From Candidatus Melainabacteria bacterium (GTDB lineage: Bacteria > Cyanobacteriota > Vampirovibrionia > Obscuribacterales > Obscuribacteraceae), in the NCBI GenBank assembly GCA_016212515.1, contig JACRFZ010000054.1, positions 1-64,000 on the forward strand: 64,000 nucleotides of DNA, in the 5' to 3' direction. Of the stretch, positions 8,243 to 17,370 are shown piece by piece (position 1 is the first letter of the stretch; the number at the start of each line of letters is the position of its first letter). Under the pieces are notes generated by a model that saw only the letters and a program-made list of their open reading frames with translations, made no database searches and was not told the DNA's origin. The position numbers and the translations under genes are program-made.

Positions 8243-10708
8243 TTACGAATTGTCTTCTGATTTGATCTGATACTCGGCGAGAAGCCAATCGGCAAAATCG
8301 TTGCCGTGTTTTGAACCGCCAGCTTCCCAATTGAAGTACGCTCTCGTCGAGATCCGTTCTTCTAAAGATGAGACTTTGGACTTCATGGTTTCGGCCCACC
8401 GAAGTGGCATCACGTTCACGATTGTCTTGGTGTCTTTCAGCATGTCGATCAATTTCTTGCAGTGTTCTTGAACTCTAACGGTAAACTCTGGTGCAGGAGC
8501 TGCGACAAGAATCCGATTAGGCCGAAGTTCCAGACAAATTTCGACGAGTTGGTTTAGATCAATTTTGAGGAGCTCTTTCTCTGAAGACTTAACCTCACCG
8601 ATAAAGTATTCTCCGTCGAGAATTCCTATAAGATCGAGATCTGTAACCTGATTCTCACCATCGCTCCAATCAAACAAGTCCTGCTGCGGCAAAAAAATAA
8701 GGTGCTGTCGAGCATGGCTCCTCAATGCAAACAGAGACTGTAAAACCGGTAGTAATCCCCAGCGTCGAATTCCATTCGACACCAAGTCGTTGAGCCGAAA
8801 GCTAATAGCATCGATAGGCTGAAGCGAGAATTCAGTAGCACAACCCTGACAAGACATTGTCGTTTTCAACTCATCGATGCGATACCATCGTTTGGTTCCG
8901 CAGTAATAGCAGCGCGAAGCCGCACCCTGCAGAAAGATTCCTCGCGATAGATAAGAGTGAAGCTGGTTACTTAAAAGCTCTTCGTCATCGGAGAAAATGC
9001 TGGTTGCATCCATAAGATGCTTCGCTATTCTGCTTCGGTACAGATACCTATATTCGCTCGGCGTGTTGATCAGCGACTTTACTAATTCACGTTCTGCTTT
9101 GCCGCGTGGTGCGCCTTGTTCCCGCAGGAATTTTTCCAGAGACGAATGCACTTCTTCCTTTAGAATTCGCTCGCCTCCGATCATATCGAAAATGACGTTG
9201 CGCCAGCCCTCATCATCAAAAAGTTGCTCAGCGCTTTGAAGACTTCCAAATAGTCTCAAGATGCTCCACAGGTACTGTCCATCGCTCGAAGTATCCAGCC
9301 GCCGAAACTGTCCTACTTTCATGATCGAGTCTTTGACTTCTGGTTCAACCAGAAGAACGTCGCATAACTCCTTAGCAGATGGAATCTTGATTGGAAAAGT
9401 GCGTTTGTCTGCGGACACCTCGACGACCAGATGTCCAGCACTGCTAATTCGACTGGCTTGTTGGTGATCGACGAATTTCTTGTCTAAACGGTATCGGCTC
9501 GGCAAATGCCAAAGGGTGTTCTTGAATATTGAGCCAATGCTGCTTTGAGGACTTTCGAACTCAATCTCAACAACCCAGCCTTGATTACTGAGTTTGGAAT
9601 AAAGCGCCTGCTCCGGATAGGGCACACCAAATGCGGTATCAGATTCGCCAAATTCGAAACGATGTGACTTGGTCAGACAGCCTGATGTTGAAACACCGTT
9701 CGTACTACAAGCTTCATCTTTTTCGAGAACGGAATAGCTGGTTCGCGTATAAATCTGTGGCTGCAGCTTGTGCGCGAACGCTTGCAACTCTTGCTCACCG
9801 ATGCTGTATGAAAGGACCTTGCACTCGACGTCGTGGCCATTAGGTGACTTGCATTCACGAAGCCATTGCGCGGCGTTGGATATCATAGCGTCTGACGAAA
9901 TTGAGTTGGTGGGTAGCCATAGTGCGCGCCGATTCCAGCTAAAGGCAAGTGTGGTACTGCGGTTCCAAACGTATAGAAAGTCACGAATCGAGTCGCCTAT
10001 CACGATTTCATAGGTTTCCGTCGAGTCCCCCAATGGTGAACGAAACATTCCGCGGTCCAGTCCCGCTGTGGATAGTTGAGCGGGATACAAACGTCCATAG
10101 GACGGTAACATGGCGGCCAGAAGAGTTTCTGGAGACGTAATTTCAGGTACAGGAATCATTTTGATGCCTTTCGATTCCAGTGCAAATGTTTCCCATTCCC
10201 GTTCGGAAAAGCCGCCAAAATTACGAAGGCAAAAGCTTTCAGCCGTGTCGTTTATCTCGGCAAACTCATCCAAGATAATTTTTGGCGTTGAGGGAGAACT
10301 CAAGATTGTTTTCCGGAATGGAAGATCTGTGTCGGTTAGCCGGATTCCACGTATTTCGCTTTCCGATACTTGCCACCCTTGTGGATGTCGATGCGCTGAA
10401 TGAGCAGTGACGATCCGGGAAGGACGTAAGCGCTGATTTAGGTGCTTTTTGAAATCTTCCGAGAGGGGGACGAATGTGTATAACAAATCCGGATCCAGCG
10501 CGACCAGAAGGTTTTCCCAACCGGCGCCGATGCAATTGTGTTCAACTGGCACAATCGGATTGCATCGTCCGCCGAGATGCCTTAAGCAATAGCGGACTAC
10601 ATTGTTTATGTCATTGTCTTGAAAGCCGTCATCGACAAGGAATGCAACTCTCTTTGGGCGGGCCCAGAGCCGAGCGCCAAGCTTGGTATATTGATCGATG
10701 AACTTCAT
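8243..10708 (-). CDS. large protein with zinc ribbon and PD-(D/E)xK-like domain
   Basis: This 821-residue protein matches no family I can name. The first 590 residues show no standard motif. A zinc ribbon lies at about 598-628 (CYYCGTKRW ... CQGCATEF). Next is a region that looks like a PD-(D/E)xK fold, with TDLDLIGILDGEYFIGEVKSS at about 688-708, where D and the E-V-K triplet would be the metal-binding residues. I chose the ATG at 10708 because frame upstream of it runs through the Fic gene with unnatural composition. It begins 35 bp after the fic stop, so the two are probably one operon. Its neighbours make a defence role likely. Confidence 0.75.
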   Translation of the reverse strand: MKFIDQYTKLGARLWARPKRVAFLVDDGFQDNDINNVVRYCLRHLGGRCNPIVPVEHNCIGAGWENLLVALDPDLLYTFVPLSEDFKKHLNQRLRPSRIVTAHSAHRHPQGWQVSESEIRGIRLTDTDLPFRKTILSSPSTPKIILDEFAEINDTAESFCLRNFGGFSEREWETFALESKGIKMIPVPEITSPETLLAAMLPSYGRLYPAQLSTAGLDRGMFRSPLGDSTETYEIVIGDSIRDFLYVWNRSTTLAFSWNRRALWLPTNSISSDAMISNAAQWLRECKSPNGHDVECKVLSYSIGEQELQAFAHKLQPQIYTRTSYSVLEKDEACSTNGVSTSGCLTKSHRFEFGESDTAFGVPYPEQALYSKLSNQGWVVEIEFESPQSSIGSIFKNTLWHLPSRYRLDKKFVDHQQASRISSAGHLVVEVSADKRTFPIKIPSAKELCDVLLVEPEVKDSIMKVGQFRRLDTSSDGQYLWSILRLFGSLQSAEQLFDDEGWRNVIFDMIGGERILKEEVHSSLEKFLREQGAPRGKAERELVKSLINTPSEYRYLYRSRIAKHLMDATSIFSDDEELLSNQLHSYLSRGIFLQGAASRCYYCGTKRWYRIDELKTTMSCQGCATEFSLQPIDAISFRLNDLVSNGIRRWGLLPVLQSLFALRSHARQHLIFLPQQDLFDWSDGENQVTDLDLIGILDGEYFIGEVKSSEKELLKIDLNQLVEICLELRPNRILVAAPAPEFTVRVQEHCKKLIDMLKDTKTIVNVMPLRWAETMKSKVSSLEERISTRAYFNWEAGGSKHGNDFADWLLAEYQIKSEDNS

Positions 10709-10743
10709 GTTGCTCTTTCCAATCCTCTCTTTGGCACTGCCAA

Positions 10744-11922
10744 TCACGCACCGTGTAGTGGCTCCGTTCCACGCTCCAAAATCTTGAGATAGGCATCGTA
10801 TACAAAGACCCGTCCTCTTTGTTTGCCAGTGATCTCCCGCACAATGCCCAAGCTCGCTAGGTTCTGCAGTGCTGCGGTCACGGTTGGTGTTGTCAGCCCT
10901 AGGGCTTTCACCATTTCTGGTATCACAACCAATGGTTTCTTTTCCAGGTATCGGTGTGCCTGTAATGCCGATCCTGCGCCGCGACCAATTTCTGTTATCT
11001 TCGCGCGATCGGACTGAATCAATCCTAGAATTTCTCGCGCCGCATCGGTTGCCTGCACTGCGATGTCGTTCACACCCACAAGGAAGAATCGTAGCCAGCT
11101 TTCCCAATCGCCTGTTTCTCGCACATTTTGCAGTTGCGCATAGTATTCCTGCCGGTGAGTCTTGAAGTACAAACTCAGATAGAGAATGGGTTCAGAAAGC
11201 ACGCCTTCAGTACAAAGCAAAAGCGTGATAAGAAGCCTGCCGAGTCGCCCGTTGCCATCGAGGAACGGGTGGATGGTTTCAAATTGATGGTGCACGAGCG
11301 CTGCCCTTATCAGCAGCGGCAATTTGTCTTCCTTGGAATGGAGGTATCTTTCAAGATCGCTCATGCAACCGATCAGCCTATCTGGCGGCGGCGGCACGTA
11401 CTTTGCATTGCCCGGTCGGGTTCCGCCAACCCAGTTTTGAGTCCGCCTAAACTCGCCAGGCGCCTTCGTGCTTCCGTGCGCACCGCTCATCAATACGCAG
11501 TGCATTTCCTTGATCAAGCGCATGGACAAGGGGAAGCCTTCCCTGAGCCGACCCAGTCCATGATTCATCGCCGCAACGTAGTTCGACACTTCCTGTACGT
11601 CGTTCAGCGGAACACCAGGCGCCTCTTCGCTCTCGTACAATAGGAGATCGGATAGCGAAGACTGCGTGCCTTCAATTTGCGAGGATGAGACAGCTTCCTT
11701 GCGCACATACATATATAGGAACAACTGTATATCTGGAAGAACACTGGCCAATCCATCCAGCCTTCCAAGAGACTGACTTGCCTTCTCCAATAGGTTGTGA
11801 AGATCGTCCAGCTGAAGGTCGGTGGGCGGGAGTGGGCGGGGTACCAACGCCCAAAAAGGTTCATCGCTGCTTGCTGAGCAACGAACTCGCTCTCCCATTC
11901 TCTCTTTTAGGTCGTTTTTCAC
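10744..11922 (-). CDS. Fic family protein with winged-helix tail
   Basis: Fic enzymes transfer AMP or related groups from nucleotides onto hydroxyl side chains of target proteins. This 392-residue protein has the full active-site motif HPFLDGNGRLGR (about 216-227) and the N-terminal autoinhibitory motif S80-S-Q-I-E84-G, placing it among self-inhibited Fic proteins. The last 70 residues (MVKALGLTTPTVTAALQNLASLGIVREITGKQRGRVFVYD) form a winged helix that may bind DNA. The start used is GTG at 11922; an ATG nine codons in is also possible. Repeated operator-like sites lie just upstream, consistent with autoregulation by the winged helix. The 821-residue gene follows downstream. Confidence 0.85.
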   Translation of the reverse strand: MKNDLKERMGERVRCSASSDEPFWALVPRPLPPTDLQLDDLHNLLEKASQSLGRLDGLASVLPDIQLFLYMYVRKEAVSSSQIEGTQSSLSDLLLYESEEAPGVPLNDVQEVSNYVAAMNHGLGRLREGFPLSMRLIKEMHCVLMSGAHGSTKAPGEFRRTQNWVGGTRPGNAKYVPPPPDRLIGCMSDLERYLHSKEDKLPLLIRAALVHHQFETIHPFLDGNGRLGRLLITLLLCTEGVLSEPILYLSLYFKTHRQEYYAQLQNVRETGDWESWLRFFLVGVNDIAVQATDAAREILGLIQSDRAKITEIGRGAGSALQAHRYLEKKPLVVIPEMVKALGLTTPTVTAALQNLASLGIVREITGKQRGRVFVYDAYLKILERGTEPLHGA

Positions 11923-11933
11923 TTACTAAAGGT

Positions 11934-11986
11934 CCCTTTAATAGTGGCATGCCTTATTAAAGGATATCGCACTTCCCTTTAATAAG
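11934..11986 (-). promoter_or_regulatory. operator-like repeats upstream of fic
   Basis: Three copies of one word occur in alternating orientation: CCCTTTAATAG at 11934-11944, TTATTAAAGG at 11954-11963 and CCCTTTAATAAG at 11975-11986. Copies are about 20 bp apart. They sit directly upstream of the fic start codon at 11922 and are a good candidate for the binding site of its winged-helix tail. No gene is seen from 11987 to 12117. Confidence 0.5.
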
Positions 11987-12117
11987 CGTCATCTCTTTGA
12001 GAGGCTGCTTTATATTCGGACTTTAGGCGTTGAGCTGGATGTTAAAGCCACAGTTGAGCTTTGGCGCGCCCAGGTCTGCAACTCTCGAATGCACTCTCTT
12101 GCCATCTAGTGGCACTT

Positions 12118-12137
12118 GTTATACAATGTTATACATA
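12118..12137 (+). promoter_or_regulatory. tandem operator-like sites before the toxin-antitoxin pair
   Basis: Two adjacent 10-bp words, GTTATACAAT and GTTATACATA, lie 20 bp ahead of the toxin start. TATACAAT and TATACATA could also serve as a -10 element. Toxin-antitoxin operons are normally repressed by their ribbon-helix-helix antitoxin at such repeats. Confidence 0.4.
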
Positions 12138-12157
12138 ACCGTGGAGGGTCCGTATAG

Positions 12158-12421
12158 GTGAGATTCTTTGACAGCGCTTTCAAGCACGGCTTGACAGAGG
12201 CGCAAATTGAGCAAGCTCTCGCTGATCCTTTGCGTATTTATGAAGAACTGGAAGATGACGAGGAGGGAAATCCTCAAGATATGACGATTGGCAAGACGCA
12301 CGCTGAAGTGATTCTCGAAGTTGGCGTCAAATACAAACCGGCTGAAGAGTGCGTATTTCACGCGGATGAGGCGAATGCGCAGAGAAAGGATAGATACAAC
12401 AAAGAAGGCAGAAGGCGGTGA
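12158..12421 (+). CDS. BrnT-like toxin candidate
   Basis: This 87-residue protein resembles small RelE/BrnT-type toxins: an N-terminal FDSAFKHGLTEAQIEQALADPLRIYE followed by IGKTHAEVILEVGVKY and a VFHADEA segment near the C-terminus. That order (KHG, then a strand with LEV, then FHA) is what I know from BrnT-like and related plasmid toxins that cleave RNA. The start is GTG at 12158 with GGAGGG at 12143-12148. Its stop overlaps the next start (GTGA), as is usual for toxin-antitoxin pairs. Family assignment is by pattern only. Confidence 0.6.
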   Translation: MRFFDSAFKHGLTEAQIEQALADPLRIYEELEDDEEGNPQDMTIGKTHAEVILEVGVKYKPAEECVFHADEANAQRKDRYNKEGRRR

Positions 12422-13008
12422 TCAAAATGACAAAGATGAGCTCAGAAGAAAGACAAAGGCGGCGCGAAAAAGTAGCAGCCGAAGCTCTGGAGTCAGTTGC
12501 CAAATCCGAGCAGTTCAATTTTCGCGTAGACGCCGAAACAATCAAGCGACTTTATACGATTGCAAGTGAGCAGCGTAAACCCGTGGGGGCATTGGTTAGA
12601 GAATGGATTTTGGATCGTCTGCGGGAAGAGGAGGTTGCGCCATCAGCATCTGAATTGATGAAAGAGATGCACCAATTTCGTTCAGAAACAGTAGCTTGTT
12701 TGAGAGCGTTGACGCAAAATTTTGCTGCAATGCATACTCCGCAGGGAAGTCCGCCTGCCATGTTGGCGTTTTTGACAGAATCGACGACGCGCAATGATTT
12801 GTGGCAACATAAAGCACCTGCTTGTGGGAAATTAGCCGAGACCATTCCGATGCCTCTTCCTTGCCCATTACCGTTTCCGAAGATGCCCGAAATCCCAAAG
12901 GCAGAGTTGTTTATGGTCTTGAACAGCTTACATCCAGTGAAACCTGGCTTTTACGAAGTACCTGATTGGTTAGTTGAACACTTCAAAGACGAGTTACAAC
13001 CGAAATAG
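12418..13008 (+). CDS. ribbon-helix-helix antitoxin with long C-terminal extension
   Basis: Residues 30-65 (FNFRVDAETIKRLYTIASEQRKPVGALVREWI) form a ribbon-helix-helix DNA-binding domain of the CopG type. In this context it would neutralise the upstream toxin and repress the operon. At 196 residues it is two to three times longer than usual antitoxins. The extra 120 residues hold a proline-rich run (IPMPLPCPLPFPKMPEIPK) and a tail ending in YEVPDWLVEHFKDELQPK. The start is the GTG at 12418 overlapping the toxin stop, or the ATG three codons later. The gene ends 27 bp before the NTPase gene, so it may share that transcript. Confidence 0.65.
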   Translation: MIKMTKMSSEERQRRREKVAAEALESVAKSEQFNFRVDAETIKRLYTIASEQRKPVGALVREWILDRLREEEVAPSASELMKEMHQFRSETVACLRALTQNFAAMHTPQGSPPAMLAFLTESTTRNDLWQHKAPACGKLAETIPMPLPCPLPFPKMPEIPKAELFMVLNSLHPVKPGFYEVPDWLVEHFKDELQPK

Positions 13009-13035
13009 GCAGACTTAGCGAACTCTATAAAGAAC

Positions 13036-16000
13036 ATGAGCACAACCGCAACAACTATCGATTTCTCAAAAATCCGTACCGACAATGGCAGCCAATCAAG
13101 CGCGTTCGAAGAGTTTTGTTGTCAACTTGCGCGTCGAGATTCAAAAGTTGCAGAGCAGGAAGGCGCGGCCACATTTCAGCGGTTAAGAGGAGCTGGCGGC
13201 GACGGCGGTGTCGAATGTCTGTGGACCTTCATTCCGGAAGACGGCGAGACCGTCAAATGGGGTTGGCAATCAAAGTTCTTTTGGGAACTCGATAAATCAC
13301 AAATGGACAAGTCAGTGGGTGCGGCTGTGCTCAATCATCCTGAACTCACTCGCTACGTGTTTTGTTTGCCATTTGATCCGACTGGCAAGAGACAAGGTCC
13401 TGGCAAAAGCGAAGTTGAGAAACTCGAAGGATATGTCAAAGATTGGGAAGCGATCGCTGCGGAAAATGGCGCGGAGGTTAAATTCGAAATTTGGTTTCGG
13501 TCAGATCTGATAGATCGCTTAACCCAGGCGGATCCGCATGGTGGCTTGCGCCGGTATTGGTTTGACGAACCGTTCTTTGCAGCGAAATCATTTGAGCAGC
13601 ATGTAATGGCGGCAAGCGTTTCAGCTCAACCGAGGTATACGCCGTATCTCAGAGTCACGGTTCCCATCTATCATTCCTTCAGTGCGTTTGGACAATCATC
13701 TGAATGGTTCTCAGCCATCCGAAAGGTCTCACGAGACATCATAAGGTCCATTCGATACTGGGCCGTTCCGGCCAAGAGTGCTGAGAAGATTGATTATCCA
13801 GCAGACGCCCGTGATGCCGTGGTGCATCTGAGGTCCGGCATTGATCAAATCCTCCACCAGCTTAGTGACATTGAGTTCGAGCGGATAATTGATAAAGCCA
13901 ATGTCGGTAGGTTTCTGGTGCTTGCGAATCAGACTCTGCAAAAGGCAGAAGAATGCCTGTCATTGTGTATAAAGGAAGTCGAACAGAAGCATGGACAGGG
14001 AACCGCTAAGTCCGCCTTATTCAAGCAGTTTATGGCCGACTATAACGCTGAATTGCCAACCCGACATGTTGATAGAACTGAACAGATCGTCGATGCGTTG
14101 CGCAAATGTGTAGCTTGGGCAGAAACCGAGCTGGAACTTGCCTCCACCCAATGCCTTTTGGTGTTAGGAAGAGCAGGTTCAGGAAAAACTCATGCCTTCT
14201 GTGATCTCGCCATCGAGCGTCTCAAATCGGGTGCGTATAGCATTTGTCTTTTTGGTAATCAGTTTGGCGGGGCCACCATTTGGGAAACGTTCCGGAGCCG
14301 TCTGGGCCTGTCTGCTGCCCTTGGCAGAGATGAGCTATTGTCGGCACTAAATGCAGCGGCTGAAGCTTCAGGAAACCAGCTCATAATATTCATCGATGCA
14401 TTGAACGAGACAGAGCAGCGCGACTACTGGAAAAATGACTTGCCTGAGTTTATCGAGCAGCTCAAGCCCTATCCATTCTTGAAGCTTTCAATTTCTTGCA
14501 GGACAAGTTACAAGGAGTATACGCTGCCTGAAAAGCTTGATGCTGCCATTATTTATCATGAAGGCTTCACTGGTGTCGAGCTAGATGCGTGCAACGCCTT
14601 CTTTGACTATTACAAGCTGGGCTCGCCGCAGATTCCTTTATTGCAGCCAGAATTTTCCAATCCGCTATTCCTGCGTCTCACGTGCGAGACACTCGCCGCG
14701 GAGGGACAACACTCCTTTCCAGACAACATAGTCGGTATGGGCGATCTGGTTGACAGATTCGTAAAACATAAAAACGAAAAGATATCGGACCAATTGAATA
14801 TAGACCGCAAGGAAAAGGTTGTTCAATTAGCAATTGAGAATTTGGTCCAGGAATTGATAAACACGCAATCGCTGTCGCTTGATTGGTTGCACGCGAAAGA
14901 ATTGGTCGATAGTGTTCGTAAGGGTGACACCATTGACAAATCTCTGTTTCATTGCCTAATCAAAGAGGAGCTGCTGTATGAGGACAGCGTTGTTCTTCCT
15001 AATGGCGACTCTGTGGATAAGGTCTGGTTCGGTTTTCAGAGGTTGTCTGATCACCTAATTGCAAAACACTGCCTTGAAGAGTACGAGTCGGTCCAGGATT
15101 TTGAGACTGCATTAGCAGAGGACTCTTGGATTCGGCGCTTATTCGACGATCTCGCTGATACCAATTTCAGCACCGGCATCATCGAAGCACTATTTGCGGA
15201 GGTACCACGCTGCTTCGGGCGCGAACTCATTCAGCTTCTGCCGGCAGAATTTTTTCACGACCAGAAATTATGGGAGATCTGCGTAGCGTCTCTGCCCTGG
15301 CGGCAGCCGGAGACAATTGGAGAAGAAATTGTAGCTTTGCTTCAAGATAGATTCACCGGCAGATGGTTTACTCCAGTTATCTTCCGTGTACTTTTTTCGC
15401 TGTCTCCGATCTCTTCGCATCCTCTTGGTGCGGCATGGCTCCAAGAGCAACTTTTGTCTATTCCAATAGAGTATCGCGACGGCATGCTCTGCACGAAATT
15501 TATAAACAGTTGGGAAAATCACGGCGTAGTCGAAAAGCTTATCGAATGGGCGTTCGGCGCTGATCTGGCCGGATTATCCGGCGAGAATATACTTGCGTGG
15601 TCAATCACACTTTCTTGGTTTTTGAGCAGTGCCGACAGGAGAATTCGAGACCATAGTACAAAGGCACTGGTACGGCTGTTGTCCTCGCACCCTTCTGTTT
15701 GCAAGCCGCTCATTGAACAATTTCTTGGCGTTGATGATGATTATGTTTTCGAACGAGTATTGGGCGCCTGCTACGGCGCCCTTTTGCGGACGCGCAATGA
15801 GAACGCGCTTAAGGAAACCGCGGAATTGCTATTGTCCACGTTTTTCAAGGATAGTAACAGACAGCCACATGCACAAATAAGAGATTATGCTAGGTTGATT
15901 GTTCAGCTTGCCGATGAGCGAACGCTGTTACACGGAGTAAGTAAGCAATCATATTGTCCTCCCTACAAAAGTGCCTGGCCGCTCAAGTTCCCCGATGAGA

Positions 16001-17298
16001 ACTGGATCGCTGAGCACAAGGAGTCAAGCACAAAATTGCCGGGGTTATATCAAAGCCTTTTGGGCTTTCCCGCAGATTTTGGACGCTACACCATGGGATC
16101 TGCGCTTTCGGAGTTTCGTTCTTTCGCTAACAGGCAGTCTGCCGCTTGGATAATGAAATCGGTTTTGGATATGGGATATCCAGGGCCTGGCTGCCTTCAA
16201 TATGACGTCATTAACCTCTCGCGTTTTGGCGGTGGCCGTGGCCGCCCTGTTTGGGCGGAGCGCATTGGAAAGAAGTATCAATGGATATCGTTGAATCGGC
16301 TTTTGGCGCACATCGCGGATCATGAGGAGCCGACTTTGCAGTTGGAGTCGCGAGATAAGACTATTTGGCTACCCGCTGAGCGTCTGAGGGACCTCGACTT
16401 ATCTACGCTAAGCAAGGAGGAATTGATTGCCGGAAAAGCATGGTGGTTTGCAGGTTACGATGAGGCAGCGCTGAACGAAGGTGATGATCTGACATGGCTG
16501 GCTTCGACTCGGATGCCGGTTAATGGCGGACCTCTGGTCGCCGACCCGAACGAAACGGAATATGTAGTCTTATCACTGTCACACAGCTGGGAATCCACTG
16601 AACAAGAAGATCGGAATTCGAACGAGCCTTATAGATCACTGAGCACAAGTTTTACGTCCTTTCTAATTCCAAACGATGAAATAAAACCTGCTTGGAAGTA
16701 TCTCAAGGCTCGGTATTACATACATGGAATGCTTCCAGATGAACTCGAATTCTACGATACGTTCCTTGGTGAATATCCATTTGCTGTACCGTACCGTGAG
16801 TGGTTTAGGCTCCTAGAAGAAGATCCACGCGAGTACACTGTAAAGTATGATTTGAAGCCGGCAGCTAATACTGTGTCTTGCCATTACGAGCATGACAGCT
16901 ACACCGCAGAGAGTTTGACCGTGTATGTGCCTTCTCAGATATTTTTTGAAGAGCAGGATCTTCTTTGGGACGGAGTTGGCTCATATTGCACCGCCGATGG
17001 AAAGCCGGTCTTTATCTATCCCACTTTGTACCACAAGGGGCCGCGAGCGCTGCTAGTTGACAAAGGGTATCTGATTGAATTCCTGAAGAAGCATAATCTC
17101 TCCCTGCTAATTCTTGAGCTTCAGCAAAGATACTGTTCGGCTCAGGCTGATCGTGGACCAAATGATGGCACGCGCTTTCACATGTTTAGTGATGGTAAAT
17201 TGCAATCAGAACCGGGAGCTTGCTTCAGTTTGTCGCCCATTGATGAGTATCCGAAGAGGCGTCCTCCCACCAGGGTTAGGCAAAAGAAAAGCAGATAG
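13036..17298 (+). CDS. Avs-like STAND NTPase with N-terminal nuclease domain
   Basis: This 1420-residue protein has the plan of antiviral STAND NTPases (Avs). The N-terminal domain carries a Mrr/Cap4-like nuclease signature: E25-E26, G-D56-G-G-V-E60 and Q78-S-K80. The central NTPase has Walker A GRAGSGKT (378-385) and a Walker B IIFIDALNE (about 450-458), the form typical of STAND proteins. The last 700 residues lack enzymatic motifs and would be the sensor region. Avs proteins recognise conserved phage proteins such as terminase or portal and then degrade DNA. The Mrr-like domain and the length resemble Avs4 most, but no alignment was run. It follows the toxin-antitoxin pair on the same strand. 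Confidence 0.8.
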   Translation: MSTTATTIDFSKIRTDNGSQSSAFEEFCCQLARRDSKVAEQEGAATFQRLRGAGGDGGVECLWTFIPEDGETVKWGWQSKFFWELDKSQMDKSVGAAVLNHPELTRYVFCLPFDPTGKRQGPGKSEVEKLEGYVKDWEAIAAENGAEVKFEIWFRSDLIDRLTQADPHGGLRRYWFDEPFFAAKSFEQHVMAASVSAQPRYTPYLRVTVPIYHSFSAFGQSSEWFSAIRKVSRDIIRSIRYWAVPAKSAEKIDYPADARDAVVHLRSGIDQILHQLSDIEFERIIDKANVGRFLVLANQTLQKAEECLSLCIKEVEQKHGQGTAKSALFKQFMADYNAELPTRHVDRTEQIVDALRKCVAWAETELELASTQCLLVLGRAGSGKTHAFCDLAIERLKSGAYSICLFGNQFGGATIWETFRSRLGLSAALGRDELLSALNAAAEASGNQLIIFIDALNETEQRDYWKNDLPEFIEQLKPYPFLKLSISCRTSYKEYTLPEKLDAAIIYHEGFTGVELDACNAFFDYYKLGSPQIPLLQPEFSNPLFLRLTCETLAAEGQHSFPDNIVGMGDLVDRFVKHKNEKISDQLNIDRKEKVVQLAIENLVQELINTQSLSLDWLHAKELVDSVRKGDTIDKSLFHCLIKEELLYEDSVVLPNGDSVDKVWFGFQRLSDHLIAKHCLEEYESVQDFETALAEDSWIRRLFDDLADTNFSTGIIEALFAEVPRCFGRELIQLLPAEFFHDQKLWEICVASLPWRQPETIGEEIVALLQDRFTGRWFTPVIFRVLFSLSPISSHPLGAAWLQEQLLSIPIEYRDGMLCTKFINSWENHGVVEKLIEWAFGADLAGLSGENILAWSITLSWFLSSADRRIRDHSTKALVRLLSSHPSVCKPLIEQFLGVDDDYVFERVLGACYGALLRTRNENALKETAELLLSTFFKDSNRQPHAQIRDYARLIVQLADERTLLHGVSKQSYCPPYKSAWPLKFPDENWIAEHKESSTKLPGLYQSLLGFPADFGRYTMGSALSEFRSFANRQSAAWIMKSVLDMGYPGPGCLQYDVINLSRFGGGRGRPVWAERIGKKYQWISLNRLLAHIADHEEPTLQLESRDKTIWLPAERLRDLDLSTLSKEELIAGKAWWFAGYDEAALNEGDDLTWLASTRMPVNGGPLVADPNETEYVVLSLSHSWESTEQEDRNSNEPYRSLSTSFTSFLIPNDEIKPAWKYLKARYYIHGMLPDELEFYDTFLGEYPFAVPYREWFRLLEEDPREYTVKYDLKPAANTVSCHYEHDSYTAESLTVYVPSQIFFEEQDLLWDGVGSYCTADGKPVFIYPTLYHKGPRALLVDKGYLIEFLKKHNLSLLILELQQRYCSAQADRGPNDGTRFHMFSDGKLQSEPGACFSLSPIDEYPKRRPPTRVRQKKSR

Positions 17299-17370
17299 CC
17301 GATCGGCGGCGAAGGCGTCACTTCGTTGTGAGTATCGCCAAGACGCCTGGTGCTTCCGTGGGGACTTTAG

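Noticed and set aside
10709..11107. In-frame extension of the 821-residue gene upstream to 11107
   Set aside because: It runs entirely through the Fic gene in another frame, has an unnatural composition rich in C, R and S, and the ATG at 10708 has a better context.
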